Shown here piece after piece: positions 1 to 9,198 of a stretch of 64,000 nucleotides of DNA. Where the stretch lies: contig NZ_JABWQP020000002.1 of NCBI RefSeq assembly GCF_014268505.2, positions 62,001 to 126,000 of the forward strand, read 5' to 3'. The stretch comes from Pseudomonas khorasanensis (GTDB lineage: Bacteria > Pseudomonadota > Gammaproteobacteria > Pseudomonadales > Pseudomonadaceae). The notes below the pieces were generated by a model. That model had not been told where the DNA came from. It did no database searches and saw only the letters and a program-made list of their open reading frames with translations. The first letter of the stretch is position 1; each line of letters opens with the position of its first letter. The position numbers were made by a program, and so were the translations under genes.

Positions 1-2
1 TG

Positions 3-746
3 GTCGTGGCCTCCGGTTGCGTGTTCAACAACTGCATCGACCGCGACATCGACCTGAAGATGGAACGCACCAAGAACCGCGTACTGGTGCAGGGCTTGAT
101 CTCCCTGAAACTGGCGCTGGTTTACGCGACCATACTGGGTGTTCTCGGCGTTGCATTGTTGTACAAGGTGGCCAACCCGTTGGCCGCCCTGTTCGCAATC
201 ATCGGCTTTGTGATCTACGTCGGCTTCTACAGCCTGTACCTCAAGCGCAAGTCGGTTCACGGCACGCTGGTGGGCAGTCTGTCGGGCGCCATGCCGCCAG
301 TGATCGGTTACGTCGCCGTGACCAACAGCTTCGACATGGCTGCACTGACGCTGCTGGTGATGTTCAGCCTGTGGCAGATGCCGCATTCCTACGCCATCGC
401 GATTTTCCGTTTCAACGATTACCTGGCCGCATCGATTCCGGTGTTGCCAGTGAAGCGCGGCATTCAAGTGGCCAAGAAGCACATCCTGCTCTACATCCTG
501 GCGTTCCTCGTGGCGACCTTGATGCTGACCTTCAGCGGCTACGCCGGCATGAGCTACCTTGCCGTCGCCGCCGCCATGGGCATGTACTGGCTGTACATGG
601 CCTGGACTGGCTACAAGGCAGTGGATGACACGGTCTGGGCACGCAAGCTGTTCGTGTTCTCGATCTTCACCATCACCGCGCTGAGCGTCATGATGTCCCT
701 GGACTTCAAGGTGCCGGGCGAGCTGCTGCTGACGTACGCGCCGTAA
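3..746 (+). CDS. cyoE: Protoheme IX farnesyltransferase CyoE, 5' end missing
   Basis: Integral membrane prenyltransferase of the UbiA family that converts protoheme to heme O by adding a farnesyl group, for the cytochrome bo3 terminal oxidase. The reading frame is open from the first bases of the window, so the start lies outside it; about 50 of the usual ~295 residues are missing. The visible part begins with the conserved Asp-rich prenyl-diphosphate site (NNCIDRDID, then KMERTKNR), followed by several hydrophobic segments consistent with the multi-helix UbiA fold. A GTG near position 6 is an internal Val of the motif, not a start. A strong terminator follows 18 bases after the stop, so this is the last gene of its operon, in which cyoABCD normally lie upstream. 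Confidence 0.95.
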   Translation, partial: VVASGCVFNNCIDRDIDLKMERTKNRVLVQGLISLKLALVYATILGVLGVALLYKVANPLAALFAIIGFVIYVGFYSLYLKRKSVHGTLVGSLSGAMPPVIGYVAVTNSFDMAALTLLVMFSLWQMPHSYAIAIFRFNDYLAASIPVLPVKRGIQVAKKHILLYILAFLVATLMLTFSGYAGMSYLAVAAAMGMYWLYMAWTGYKAVDDTVWARKLFVFSIFTITALSVMMSLDFKVPGELLLTYAP

Positions 747-763
747 GGTTCGAAGGCTTCAAG

Positions 764-801
764 AAAAACCCCGCACATCGTGAGATGTGCGGGGTTTTTT
801 G
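764..801 (+). terminator. Rho-independent terminator after cyoE
   Basis: Perfect 11-bp stem CCCCGCACATC / GATGTGCGGGG with a GTGA loop, followed by six T. It has a run of A on the left side, so it may also work on the other strand. Confidence 0.9.
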
Positions 802-891
802 TTGGCTGGCTTTAGGACCTGCCGATTTGCTTGCTTCTTGGTCCAACAGCTTGTCGCGGTGGCTTGATGGGTGTGTAAGCTAATCCCGCAT

Positions 892-2076
892 TTATGCAGG
901 TGGTGAGAAAGTCACTCGTCTCATGAACTCGTCAAACAGCGGAACGGTGAATGCTATGAGTGCATATTCCGGACTGTAGATCATGCCCTTTTTGATCAGG
1001 CTATCGCGTACCGGGCCCAGGCTCGTAGCGTTTCGCCCCAGCGCTTTAGCTACATCGGCAGAGCGTTGCGGTCCTTCTCCCAACTCGGCAAGACAACGCA
1101 TGTATTCCCTTTCAGCCGGCGTGGTGCGATCAAAGCGGACCCTGAAAAAAGACTCGTCAAGTTTACGGATGCTTTCCTCTGTCGCTGCCTGCGCATCTGC
1201 CTCGGTTATGGACTGTTCTTTGGCAATGTTCCAAGCGGTATAGCCCCACTCCTGCAAAAAATAGGGATAGCCGTGGGTTTTTTCAAAAATCTCGCGCAAT
1301 GCTCCATCTGAGATGCTCGCGCCTTCTTCTTCAACAGGATCACGTAAGGCTTTCCAGGCATCTATCTCTAATAGAGCGCCCAGACGAGGAAACTCGAATA
1401 GTCGCTCAGCATAACTTTTGGCATCGCCCGCTTGTCCCGCAAGCTGCGGGAGACCCGCACCAAAAAGGATCAGAGGCAGAGCAGCCTGATTAACTGCGTG
1501 GATGCCGCGGATAAGCGCGCCCAGCTCGTCTTTGGAAAGATATTGTAATTCATCAATCAAAATGGCGACTGGTGTCCCTGCGTCCCTTGCTGCCTCCGCT
1601 GTTGCTATCAGGACGTCACGCAGATCATCTTCCAGATTGCCACTGTCGGCATAGCCAGCTTCGGAGTCTCCGCCAAGCGTAACTTCGGCCCCACCCGCTG
1701 CAATTGTGATATTGCCGATAAAGCTACGGAGTATGCGTATCCCTCTTTTGACCGTCTCGACCGTGTTCTGCACTCGGTCCAAACGCAATAGCACGCGGCG
1801 CAATACCGGAATCAGTAGCTGTTTCAACTCAGCTCCATCGTGAGCTTCCTGCATTTCGGCGAGATAACCCAATGCTAAAGCCCGGTCTTTGATCTGATTC
1901 AGAAGTACCGTTTTTCCGACACCGCGTAAGCCTAATATCATCAAGGATTTGGCGTGCTTGCCGCGCTTCGTGCGCGCCAAGGCAGTATCTGCCGTTTCCA
2001 GTACTTCCGATCGCCCAGCTAATTCCGGTGGGGAAACACCTGCTCCGGGGTTGAAGGGGTTGGTATTCTTGTCCAC
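892..2076 (-). CDS. Orphan AAA-type ATPase with C-terminal winged-helix-like region
   Basis: 394-residue P-loop ATPase. It has a Walker A motif GLRGVGKT near residues 49-56 and a Walker B VAILIDELQYL near 170-180, in the layout of the archaeal-type/ORC-like ATPase family (as in Pfam ATPase_2). The last ~90 residues (PAEREYMRCLAELGEGPQRSADVAKALG...) look like a winged helix, as in ORC/Cdc6-like proteins. It stands alone between convergent cyoE and divergent ridA, with no partner gene, so substrate and role are unknown. Its start is followed upstream by an AT-rich stretch carrying a 22-base palindrome. Assignment to the ATPase class is firm; a role in DNA transactions or defence is only inference. 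Confidence 0.8.
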   Translation of the reverse strand: MDKNTNPFNPGAGVSPPELAGRSEVLETADTALARTKRGKHAKSLMILGLRGVGKTVLLNQIKDRALALGYLAEMQEAHDGAELKQLLIPVLRRVLLRLDRVQNTVETVKRGIRILRSFIGNITIAAGGAEVTLGGDSEAGYADSGNLEDDLRDVLIATAEAARDAGTPVAILIDELQYLSKDELGALIRGIHAVNQAALPLILFGAGLPQLAGQAGDAKSYAERLFEFPRLGALLEIDAWKALRDPVEEEGASISDGALREIFEKTHGYPYFLQEWGYTAWNIAKEQSITEADAQAATEESIRKLDESFFRVRFDRTTPAEREYMRCLAELGEGPQRSADVAKALGRNATSLGPVRDSLIKKGMIYSPEYALIAFTVPLFDEFMRRVTFSPPA

Positions 2077-2105
2077 AGCTTGATCTCATATGAAATTATT
2101 CATAC

Positions 2106-2127
2106 TTATAGTGATAAATCGCTATAA
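2106..2127. promoter_or_regulatory. 22-bp palindrome upstream of the orphan ATPase, candidate operator
   Basis: TTATAGTGAT-AA-ATCGCTATAA: nine of eleven arm positions pair. It lies 30 bases before the ATPase start in an AT-rich stretch, where a repressor or autoregulator would act. The site and its regulator are inferred from symmetry and position alone. Confidence 0.4.
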
Positions 2128-2416
2128 CTGCAAATAAGTAGCTAAAGTACTTAGCAAAAGGGCTGATTGCTTGATTCATTTCCCTATGACATTAGGTTTG
2201 CTGTCGGATGGAGACAATCGTAGCGATGTGCCCGCCCGACTGGCTTTAGTGTGGCGGGAGAGCAGAAGTGCTTTGAAACCGGCCCCTGTATAGGCTGGTT
2301 GCTCAGTGCAGGTAAAAGACCTAAATTTGGATCCAGATATGTCATCCGCACGTCCGCGATCCAGATGCGGGCTACAGCTGGCTAAACAATTGGCTTAACT
2401 CAGAAGGCTGGGCGCA
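2128..2416. other. Divergent intergenic region, no gene seen
   Basis: Space between the divergent ATPase and RidA genes (with 2077-2127 about 340 bases). No convincing small gene or RNA was found; it should hold the two promoters, but no clear -35/-10 pair could be singled out. Confidence 0.5.
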
Positions 2417-2908
2417 ATGACCGAACGGATGACCTGCGATGAGCGCTTTATCGCCCTGGCCGAAGAACTGAACTACGACATCTATGGCGAGAACACTGCC
2501 GGTGGCAATTACGCGCCGCTGATTCGTCATCACGATGAGCTGTACATCAGCGGCATGGTGCCGCGGGTCAATGGCAAGATTCTGTACCCAGGCCGGGTAG
2601 GGCTGGAGTTGAGTCTCAAGGACGCGCAAGCCGCCGCGAGCATCAGCGCAATGCGTTGCCTGGCGCTGATCGTCGATGCGGTCGGCTCACTGGACAAGAT
2701 CCGCGCATTGTTGCGGGTGACGGTGTATGTGAAGTCGACGGCTGATTTCGTTGATCTAAGCGAAGTGGCCAACGGCGCTTCGGATGTGTTCAGCCACGTA
2801 CTGGGGGATGCCGGGCGGCATACGCGCACGACCATCGGTGTGTATCAGTTGCCGAAGAATGCGGCGATTGAGGTGGACATGATTGCGGCGTTGCATCCAT
2901 CGGCTTGA
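2417..2908 (+). CDS. RidA/YjgF family protein
   Basis: 163 residues, slightly longer than classic RidA (~130). The YjgF fold is recognisable: LYISGMVPR near the N-terminal strand, AALSISAMRCLALI-like helix, a VTVYVKSTADF segment and a final PKNAAIEVDMIAAL strand. RidA proteins hydrolyse reactive enamine/imine intermediates released by PLP enzymes. The canonical substrate-binding Arg (in a TRT.GV context) is matched by HTRTTIGVYQLP near residue 140. The longer N-terminal part places it in one of the Rid subfamilies other than the archetype. AAGG precedes the ATG by about nine bases. It appears monocistronic, with a terminator right after. Confidence 0.85.
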   Translation: MTERMTCDERFIALAEELNYDIYGENTAGGNYAPLIRHHDELYISGMVPRVNGKILYPGRVGLELSLKDAQAAASISAMRCLALIVDAVGSLDKIRALLRVTVYVKSTADFVDLSEVANGASDVFSHVLGDAGRHTRTTIGVYQLPKNAAIEVDMIAALHPSA

Positions 2909-2928
2909 GGTCGTAGCGGCTCAAACAA

Positions 2929-2961
2929 AAAGCCCCGCCTGATCACTCAGCGTGGGGCTTT
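2929..2961. terminator. Bidirectional terminator between ridA-like gene and convergent hypothetical
   Basis: AAAGCCCC ... TGGGGCTTT outer stem with an inner CTGA/TCAG pair; flanked by A-rich and T-rich ends, between two convergent genes. Confidence 0.8.
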
Positions 2962-2981
2962 GTCGTGAAGCGCTCGTCAAA

Positions 2982-3683
2982 TTACTGCGCCGCGATGCTA
3001 TACCCGTCAAACGCGGTCTGCTGTTGCAGCGCGGTGATGATGTTCTTGCGGTTCACAGCCTGTTCCGTGCCGGCGTTATCGACGAAGGTTTCGCTTTCCA
3101 GCTCGGCTTCATCGCCTTCGCCCACGAAGGTGAAGCCTAGGAATTCCAGCGCCTCACGGTCGACGTTCAGACGCGAACGCGGGGTGCGCATTGGCAGGGT
3201 TACGCTGGCGCCGTCCTTGCTGATAGTGAAGATTTCGACTTCTTTCTTCTTTACAGCCTTGCTCTTGCCGCCGCTCGGATTGCTGATCGCCTGATGGGTC
3301 TGGTTCAGCACTTTCAGCGCCAGACCATAAACGATTTCCTGAAACGCCGGATCGTCCTTGAAGCTGGACAGAATGCGGCCGATCGAGAACTTGCTGCTCA
3401 GATCCTCCAGCGCGGCGATGTCCGCTGCCTCTGCGTCTTTCAGACGCTTGAGTTCGCCCATCAGCTCGTACGCCTTATCGTCATCAAAGCTGTCATGCGC
3501 CTGGCGGATCGCCGCACGCAACTCGCGGATCTGGTCGCTTTCGCGGGTCGACTGGAACGCGTCCAGGACCATCTCGCTGATGATTTTGGCTTGTGGCAGG
3601 TGTTGTGAAAGATTGATGGAGTTTTCGTATTCCGCTTTGGACGATTCGGTGACTACGGATTCAGCGGTGTTGAAATCGGACAT
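2982..3683 (-). CDS. Hypothetical protein, charged and helical
   Basis: 233-residue soluble protein that I do not recognise. No signal peptide or membrane segment. Residues ~50-100 are rich in Glu/Lys/Asp and look helical (IRELRAAIRQAHDSFDDDKAYELMGELKRL). Around residues 135-150 there is a basic linker (GGKSKAVKKKEVE), then a beta-rich C-terminal part (FTISKDGASVTLPMRTPRSRLN). The layout of helical N-domain, basic linker and small C-domain resembles nucleic-acid-binding or structural phage-like proteins, but nothing decisive is visible. Codon use matches the neighbouring core genes. Transcribed toward ridA, separated by a shared terminator. Confidence 0.75.
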   Translation of the reverse strand: MSDFNTAESVVTESSKAEYENSINLSQHLPQAKIISEMVLDAFQSTRESDQIRELRAAIRQAHDSFDDDKAYELMGELKRLKDAEAADIAALEDLSSKFSIGRILSSFKDDPAFQEIVYGLALKVLNQTHQAISNPSGGKSKAVKKKEVEIFTISKDGASVTLPMRTPRSRLNVDREALEFLGFTFVGEGDEAELESETFVDNAGTEQAVNRKNIITALQQQTAFDGYSIAAQ

Positions 3684-3817
3684 TGAAATTTCACTACTTT
3701 TTAACTTGAGTTGAGACGAGAAAGCACGAGGTCTTTTTCAGGCCGCCTAATTTAGGGGAGCGGGGCGGCATTGTCACGGAGCAACGGGCTGGTGGTCGGG
3801 TTTTTTCCCGGAGGACG

Positions 3818-4222
3818 CTATTTCAGGCGCGGACGCTCCATGGCAATCACCGAAGTCTCGAAGCCCAGACTGGCAAAAAAAGCTTCAGCACCCTCGCGTC
3901 CAGCGCGTAGTACCCAAGTGATATCCGGGTTGTCGCCCATGACGTGCTTGACCAATGCGCGGCCGACTCCCTTGCGCCGCTGCTGGCCATCGACAACCAC
4001 CATCGACAGGTAACCGTTGGACAATTCGTCGGTAATGCCACGCGCGAAACCAACAATCTGCTCGCCCAGCATGGCAATAGCCGTGCGTTGCGAATTGTGA
4101 ATCAAACGAGCGAAAGTGTTGGCATCACCAATGCGATGGCCCCATCCATGCTTGCCGAGAAACAGCCTCGCTGACTCTATTTCGCTGGGATGCAAGTCGC
4201 GTACGGTGAGAGTGTCGTTCAT
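3818..4222 (-). CDS. GNAT-family N-acetyltransferase
   Basis: 134 residues from the ATG at 4222. This start has AGGA about 12 bases upstream inside the end of the LysR gene; a longer frame from a TTG at 4255 would overlap that gene and has no better ribosome site. The acetyl-CoA-binding motif A of GNAT enzymes is clear: LSMVVVDGQQRRKGVGRALVKHVM (Q/R-x-x-G-x-G/A pattern near residues 70-85), and the C-terminal FFASLGFETS motif B follows. The acceptor substrate is unknown. It starts 8 bases after the LysR stop on the same strand, so the two are probably co-transcribed. Confidence 0.85.
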   Translation of the reverse strand: MNDTLTVRDLHPSEIESARLFLGKHGWGHRIGDANTFARLIHNSQRTAIAMLGEQIVGFARGITDELSNGYLSMVVVDGQQRRKGVGRALVKHVMGDNPDITWVLRAGREGAEAFFASLGFETSVIAMERPRLK

Positions 4223-4229
4223 GGGGTGT

Positions 4230-5186
4230 TCAAGTCCTTTTCTGTGATCCATCAAGCTGTGTTACGGCCGGACCGACGTCAGCTTTGCCCCACATCCGCA
4301 TCGCAAATTCGACAAACCGCCGCAGCTTCGGCAGCCGATAGCGATCCTGTGCATACAACAAATGCATGGGCCGGCTCGGCGGTTGGTAATCCGCCATTAC
4401 CTTGACCAGTTTGCCGTCGCGCAGATCCTGTTCCACCAGCGCGTCGGGCAGCATCATGATACCCATGCCGTTCCGCGCCGCCTGATGCAAACCGGCGGAG
4501 CTGTTGATCAGCATCGGCCCGCTCACGTCGACGAGGATTTCTCCATCCGGGCCGCTCAGGCGCCAGCGTTTTTCCACCGATTGCCAATCATCGCCGGCCG
4601 GGTAGGCAAAGGACAGGCAGTCGTGTTGCTGCAACTCCTGCGGCGTATTCGGCATGCCGCGCCGCGCGATGTATTCCGGGGAGGCGCAGACCGTCAGGGT
4701 GTAGTCGATCAGCGGTCGGGCGATCAGGTTGGAGGACTGATCGAAGCTGCCCAATCGGAATGCAACATCCAGGCTGTTCTCGAGCAGATCCGGGCGGCCG
4801 TTGGTCAATACCACGTCCAGTTTCACTTGCGGATACAGCAGGGCGTATTCGCTGAGTGCCGGGGTCAGTCGTTCGACGCCAAATGTCAACGGCGCGGCCA
4901 GGCGAAGCAAGCCGCGCGGTTCGTCGATGGCCTGTTCGGCGAGGCGTTCGGAGTCAGCGACCAGGCCGAGGACTTCCAGGCAGCGCTGATAATAAACAGT
5001 GCCGAATTCCGTCAGTCGCTGACGGCGAGTAGTGCGCTGCAGCAGCTGCACGCCGAGTCGCTGCTCCAGTGCGCGCAGGTGATTGCCCACCATCGTTGTC
5101 GACATTTCGCACTGCAGCGCGGCTGCGGTCATGCTTCCTGTTTCAACGACTTTTACGTAAACGCCCATCGACTGGAACAGGTCCAT
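4230..5186 (-). CDS. LysR-family transcriptional regulator
   Basis: 318 residues from ATG 5186 (MDLFQSMGVYVKVVETGSM). The N-terminal winged helix-turn-helix spans about residues 1-60 (AALQCEMSTTMVGNHLRALEQRLGVQLLQR), and the rest is the periplasmic-binding-protein-like effector domain. It is transcribed away from the aminotransferase gene at 5289, the usual arrangement for a LysR regulator and its target, and is followed closely by the GNAT gene. A TTG two codons upstream is a less likely start. The inducer is unknown. By sequence it belongs to the large CrgA/DmlR-like group often adjacent to small metabolic genes. Confidence 0.9.
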   Translation of the reverse strand: MDLFQSMGVYVKVVETGSMTAAALQCEMSTTMVGNHLRALEQRLGVQLLQRTTRRQRLTEFGTVYYQRCLEVLGLVADSERLAEQAIDEPRGLLRLAAPLTFGVERLTPALSEYALLYPQVKLDVVLTNGRPDLLENSLDVAFRLGSFDQSSNLIARPLIDYTLTVCASPEYIARRGMPNTPQELQQHDCLSFAYPAGDDWQSVEKRWRLSGPDGEILVDVSGPMLINSSAGLHQAARNGMGIMMLPDALVEQDLRDGKLVKVMADYQPPSRPMHLLYAQDRYRLPKLRRFVEFAMRMWGKADVGPAVTQLDGSQKRT

Positions 5187-5288
5187 TATCAAGCTCAGCT
5201 GTTAAATGAATGAAGTTAACCGCAGTTTATCCAGTTCAGGTGGCTAACCATACTCCGCTCACACCGACCTGCAATGGAGCTTCACGTC

Positions 5289-6476
5289 ATGACTGCCGCC
5301 CTGATGAATACCTATCAACCGCTGGCCCTGAGCTTCACTAAAGGTTTGGGTACGCGTCTGTGGGATCAGGCGGGGCGTGAATATCTGGACGCGGTTGCCG
5401 GCGTGGCGGTGACCAACGTGGGCCACTCGCACCCGCGCATCGTTACGGCGATCAGCGAGCAGGCGGGACTGCTGCTGCACACGTCCAATCTGTACAGCAT
5501 CGACTGGCAGCAACAATTGGCCAAACGGCTAACTGCGTTATCGGGCATGGACCGGGCCTTCTTCAACAACTCTGGCGCCGAGGCCAATGAAACCGCGTTG
5601 AAACTGGCGCGTCTGTACGGCTGGCGCAAAGGCATCGAACAGCCGCTGGTGGTGGTCATGGCCAACGCGTTTCATGGCCGCACCCTTGGCACATTGTCCG
5701 CCAGCGACGGCCCGGCGGTGCGCCTGGGTTTCAATGAGCTGCCGGGAGATTTCGTCAAAGTGCCGTTCGGCGATCTCGCGGCGCTGGAGCAAGTACAGCG
5801 CAAACATGGTGCGCGCGTCGTCGCGATTCTGGTCGAGCCGATTCAGGGCGAAAGCGGTGTGCAAGTTGCGCCGCCCGGTTACCTCAAAGCCCTGCGCGAG
5901 CTGTGCAATCGCCGCGCCTGGCTGTTGATGCTCGACGAGATTCAGACTGGCATTGGTCGCACCGGGCAGTGGTTCGCGTTCCAGCACGAGAGCATCGTTC
6001 CCGACGTCATGACCTTGGCCAAAGGCCTGGGCAACGGTGTGCCGATTGGCGCCTGCCTGGCGCGGGGCAGGGCGGCGGATCTGTTCACGCCGGGCAGCCA
6101 TGGCAGCACCTTCGGCGGTAATCCACTGGCTTGCCGGGTGGGCTGCACCGTGCTTGATATCATCGAAGAACAAGGTTTGCTCGAAAACGCTCGGGTGCAA
6201 GGTGAGCGGTTACTGGAGCGGCTGCGTGCGGAGTTGGCGGACAATCCGAACGTGCTGGCGATTCGTGGACAGGGATTGATGATCGGCATCGAACTGAAAC
6301 AACCGGTGCGAGACCTCACCTTGATTGCGGCACGGGACCATGGCTTGTTGATCAACGTCACCCGCGGCAAAACGATACGGCTGCTGCCGCCGCTGACGAT
6401 TGATGAGCGGGAGGTGGGGATGATTGTCAGAGGGGTTGAGCGGGCACTGACGAACGAGCCAGCTCAAGTTCAGTAA
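5289..6476 (+). CDS. Class III PLP aminotransferase, acetylornithine transaminase type
   Basis: 395 residues. Start at ATG 5289, preceded nine bases earlier by GGAG; an ATG at 5274 has no ribosome site. It has the class III fold signatures: [43 protein letters not shown] with the PLP-ring Asp, and the Schiff-base Lys in [14 protein letters not shown]. This fits acetylornithine/succinylornithine aminotransferases (ArgD/AruC family), which act in arginine synthesis or catabolism. Pseudomonas carries several paralogues, so the substrate is not fixed by sequence alone. The divergent LysR gene is the likely regulator. The last seven bases overlap tail-to-tail with the yoeB-like toxin gene. Confidence 0.85.
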   Translation: MTAALMNTYQPLALSFTKGLGTRLWDQAGREYLDAVAGVAVTNVGHSHPRIVTAISEQAGLLLHTSNLYSIDWQQQLAKRLTALSGMDRAFFNNSGAEANETALKLARLYGWRKGIEQPLVVVMANAFHGRTLGTLSASDGPAVRLGFNELPGDFVKVPFGDLAALEQVQRKHGARVVAILVEPIQGESGVQVAPPGYLKALRELCNRRAWLLMLDEIQTGIGRTGQWFAFQHESIVPDVMTLAKGLGNGVPIGACLARGRAADLFTPGSHGSTFGGNPLACRVGCTVLDIIEEQGLLENARVQGERLLERLRAELADNPNVLAIRGQGLMIGIELKQPVRDLTLIAARDHGLLINVTRGKTIRLLPPLTIDEREVGMIVRGVERALTNEPAQVQ

Positions 6477-6724
6477 TGATACCGGCAACTGACAACACAA
6501 ATTTCCCCGCCCTCTATCCCGTAAACCAGACGATGCTCGGCAGTTATCCGGCGTGACCAGAGGCCGCTCATGTTGTGCTTGAGCGCTTCTGGTTTACCGA
6601 CACCCTCAAACGGCTCGCGCTTGATCGCTTTGATCAACAGATTGATACGCTTGAGTCCAGCCTTGTCGTTTTGCTGAAACCACAAATAGTCTTCCCAGCC
6701 TGTTGGCGTGAACTCGATTTTCAT
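6470..6724 (-). CDS. yoeB: YoeB-family toxin (ribosome-dependent mRNA interferase)
   Basis: 84 residues with the complete YoeB/Txe pattern: [20 protein letters not shown] at the N-terminus, [16 protein letters not shown] in the middle, and the C-terminal [12 protein letters not shown] ... VVSCRYHY carrying the conserved catalytic Glu/Arg/His/Tyr set. YoeB cleaves mRNA in the ribosomal A site when freed from its antitoxin YefM. Its ATG overlaps the antitoxin stop (ATGA), so translation is coupled. The gene ends inside the last codons of the convergent aminotransferase. Confidence 0.92.
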   Translation of the reverse strand: MKIEFTPTGWEDYLWFQQNDKAGLKRINLLIKAIKREPFEGVGKPEALKHNMSGLWSRRITAEHRLVYGIEGGEICVVSCRYHY

Positions 6725-6975
6725 TCTTCAATCAATTGCCTGACTTTGGCTTTACCTGCGCGCAGTTCGCCGACGGATTTCATCAGGCGTTCGGCGTTGG
6801 CTGGCGAGCGCAACAAGTAGGCTGTTTCCTCGAGTGCGTTGTACTCGGCTAAAGACATCATCACCACGGGCTCGCCTTTTTGACGGGTGACCAATAGCGG
6901 CGCACGATCTTCATTGACGCGGTCCATCGTCTCGGCCAAGTGCGCACGGGCGGTGGTGTAATTAATGGTTTGCAT
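6721..6975 (-). CDS. yefM: YefM-family antitoxin (Phd/YefM)
   Basis: 84 residues from ATG 6975, chosen because GAGGA lies seven bases upstream and because MQTINYTTARAHLAETMDRVNEDRAPLLVTRQ is the standard YefM N-terminus. The N-terminal half is the dimeric DNA-binding fold; the C-terminal half (NAERLMKSVGELRAGKAK) is the segment that wraps the toxin. Phd/YefM antitoxins repress their own promoter, conditionally with the toxin. An upstream extension to 7044 is possible but lacks family similarity. Confidence 0.92.
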   Translation of the reverse strand: MQTINYTTARAHLAETMDRVNEDRAPLLVTRQKGEPVVMMSLAEYNALEETAYLLRSPANAERLMKSVGELRAGKAKVRQLIEE

Positions 6976-7206
6976 GTTGAAGTCCTCGCTGGATGCGGAG
7001 AACGTACAGAAATGAGTACAGGATGACAAGGAGGCACCTACCATGGGTTATTTCGCAGAGGGGTTGACTGCGACTTCACTCAGTATCGCTCAGTAATTAT
7101 CAAGACGTTTCTGAGAACGCTGTAATCCTCCTCCCTCCCACTCAGTATCGAGGAGCCCTTGCCCTGTCGGTGCTGGACATTCGCACTGTAGGAAACGGCT
7201 ACAGAG

Positions 7207-9126
7207 TCAATCAGGATAATCTGCCAAATCCGGCGCCAGCATCCGCGTCTTCTCCTGCCCGTTCGAATTGTGTTGAACGATCTCTCGTGGTTGCCCCTGT
7301 TCGTTGAAAAACACCTGACCGATCCCTGCTGAGTTCCACAGTCGCTCCCCGGCTTCAGCATGCTCCGGCGTGTACGGCACGATGCGCATGCGGCGGCGCT
7401 TGGTGAACCAGTTCAACGGCGAGCGCGGTGAATAGAGCCATCGATTGAGGCGGTCGAACCACTCCAGCAGGGTGGGCGGGAACTCGTTCTTGATGCCGCT
7501 GCTGGTGACCTGCCAGATGCGCGGGCCGGCCTTGCGGTGTCGGACAAGTACCTCGTAGACGAAGGAATAATGCACATCACCTGACAGCACCACGTAATTA
7601 CCCGGCGTACGTGAGTGTCGGAAAATGTTCAGGATCACCTGCGCGGAACCGCGATGGGCCATCCAGTTTTCCGCATCGACCAGCAGCGGAAAGCCGCACC
7701 AGCTGAACACCTTCTGCACGGTTTCGATCAGCTTCACGCCGAAGATCGGCGCTGGGGAAACGATGATCGCCGAGGGATGATCGAGCAGTTCTTGTTGCAG
7801 TTCGCTCAAGGCTTCCCAATCGAGCAAGCCCGACGGTTGCTTCAATGCGATCTCGCTGCGCCAGCGCCGCGTACGCGTATCGATCACCACCAGTGCAGGC
7901 GTGCTCGGCAACACGAAGTGCCACTGTTGAAAACGCAGGAGATCGTCGATCAGTTCGTCCTGCACCGGGGCGTCGAGGTACTGGTCTGCGCCACTGGCGC
8001 TCAGTCGTGCGGTTTTCTCCAGCACTTGCTTGAAGGCGTCGGGATTGTTGCCCCAGCCCTGGCACAACATGTAAGCGATCAAGGCATTGCCGATGATGCG
8101 CTTGGAGAACGGATGCCCGTAGGCCGTTTCCTCCCATTGCGCGGAAAGATTCCAGTCATCGGTGATGTCGTGATCATCGAAAATCATCAGGCTCGGCAGA
8201 TGCGCGAGCGCCCGGGCGACATTACCCAGACCATCCTTGAACCCGTCGATGCGTGTCTGCTCGAGGGTGTAACGCTTGAGGCGTTCGGGCGTCAGTGTCG
8301 GCGCTTGCGGGTTGATCAGCGTCCACGCCACCGGCGACCACACCAGCAAATACATCGCCATCACTTCGGCAAAGGTCACCAGATGATTGTCGGCACTGCT
8401 GCTCGTGAAAATCGGCTTACGCGCGCCGCCGAAAAATCGCTCACGCAACGTCTCGTTGCTCTCAAGCGCCGGTAACAAATCCGCACGATGGTAGTAACTG
8501 GCCGGGTGTTCGTAGAGTTTCGCGCTGTCGCTGACCACGGCGCCCTCGAGGTGCTCGTCGAACAGGCCAAGACGCGCGATCAACGCATGAATCGCTCGCA
8601 GCATCGGCCCGGCGACGTCGTCGGCGTAGACCTGATCGCCGCTCATCATCAACAGTGCAGGGCGTTGTTGCGGGTCGGCTTCGGCGGCCAGCAACTGATC
8701 GACACAGAGCAAACCGTCCACCGCCGGATGATGCGGCTTACGGCAGGAACCGTGGAGTAGCTGATCGATGCGCGAGCGCATCACGAAGTTCGGGCACGAG
8801 GCGTCCCCATACAACAGATGCGGCGCCCAGTCGGCGATGCCCCCGTCGCCCTCGATCAACACGTCGTAGTCGACAAATGCATCGACGGGCAGAGCGTTAT
8901 CCAGGCTTAGGTCAATCAGGTGAACGAAGGCGCTACGACCTACCTGGATTACCGTGCAATTCCCCGCATCTAGCGGAATATCTCCTACACCCTGCAGGCG
9001 CAAGGTCAGCGCCAGCGGGCGCGTGCCGACCAGCCACAGCACCAGCCGTTTGGGCTCCAGCCGTCGCAGCAGCGGGCCGGCCAGAACGGGCGGGAGCGGG
9101 ATCAGTTCATCAGGTGTTAAAGACAT
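7207..9126 (-). CDS. PhoD-like alkaline phosphatase / metallophosphoesterase
   Basis: 639 residues from ATG 9126 (a GTG at 9150 would add eight residues without a ribosome site). Metal-ligand motifs of the PhoD-type metallophosphatase fold are present in order: HGSCRKPHH near residues 125-133, MSGDQVYADDV near 161-171, IFDDHDITDDWN around residue 330 and LSGDVHYSF around residue 520. The C-terminal region is specific to this family. Unlike classic PhoD there is no twin-arginine signal peptide, so it is probably cytoplasmic, and its natural substrate is uncertain. It stands alone; the ~230 bases to yefM carry no recognisable gene. Confidence 0.85.
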   Translation of the reverse strand: MSLTPDELIPLPPVLAGPLLRRLEPKRLVLWLVGTRPLALTLRLQGVGDIPLDAGNCTVIQVGRSAFVHLIDLSLDNALPVDAFVDYDVLIEGDGGIADWAPHLLYGDASCPNFVMRSRIDQLLHGSCRKPHHPAVDGLLCVDQLLAAEADPQQRPALLMMSGDQVYADDVAGPMLRAIHALIARLGLFDEHLEGAVVSDSAKLYEHPASYYHRADLLPALESNETLRERFFGGARKPIFTSSSADNHLVTFAEVMAMYLLVWSPVAWTLINPQAPTLTPERLKRYTLEQTRIDGFKDGLGNVARALAHLPSLMIFDDHDITDDWNLSAQWEETAYGHPFSKRIIGNALIAYMLCQGWGNNPDAFKQVLEKTARLSASGADQYLDAPVQDELIDDLLRFQQWHFVLPSTPALVVIDTRTRRWRSEIALKQPSGLLDWEALSELQQELLDHPSAIIVSPAPIFGVKLIETVQKVFSWCGFPLLVDAENWMAHRGSAQVILNIFRHSRTPGNYVVLSGDVHYSFVYEVLVRHRKAGPRIWQVTSSGIKNEFPPTLLEWFDRLNRWLYSPRSPLNWFTKRRRMRIVPYTPEHAEAGERLWNSAGIGQVFFNEQGQPREIVQHNSNGQEKTRMLAPDLADYPD

Positions 9127-9198
9127 CCGGAAACAAAGCTCAAGGCGCACAGGCCGGCGATGATAACGCAGCCGGCGCCTTGAACGCTTAAGCGTGGC

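Noticed and set aside
7080..7361. 93-codon open frame before the PhoD-like gene's end
   Set aside because: Overlaps the PhoD-like gene out of phase and has no conserved features.
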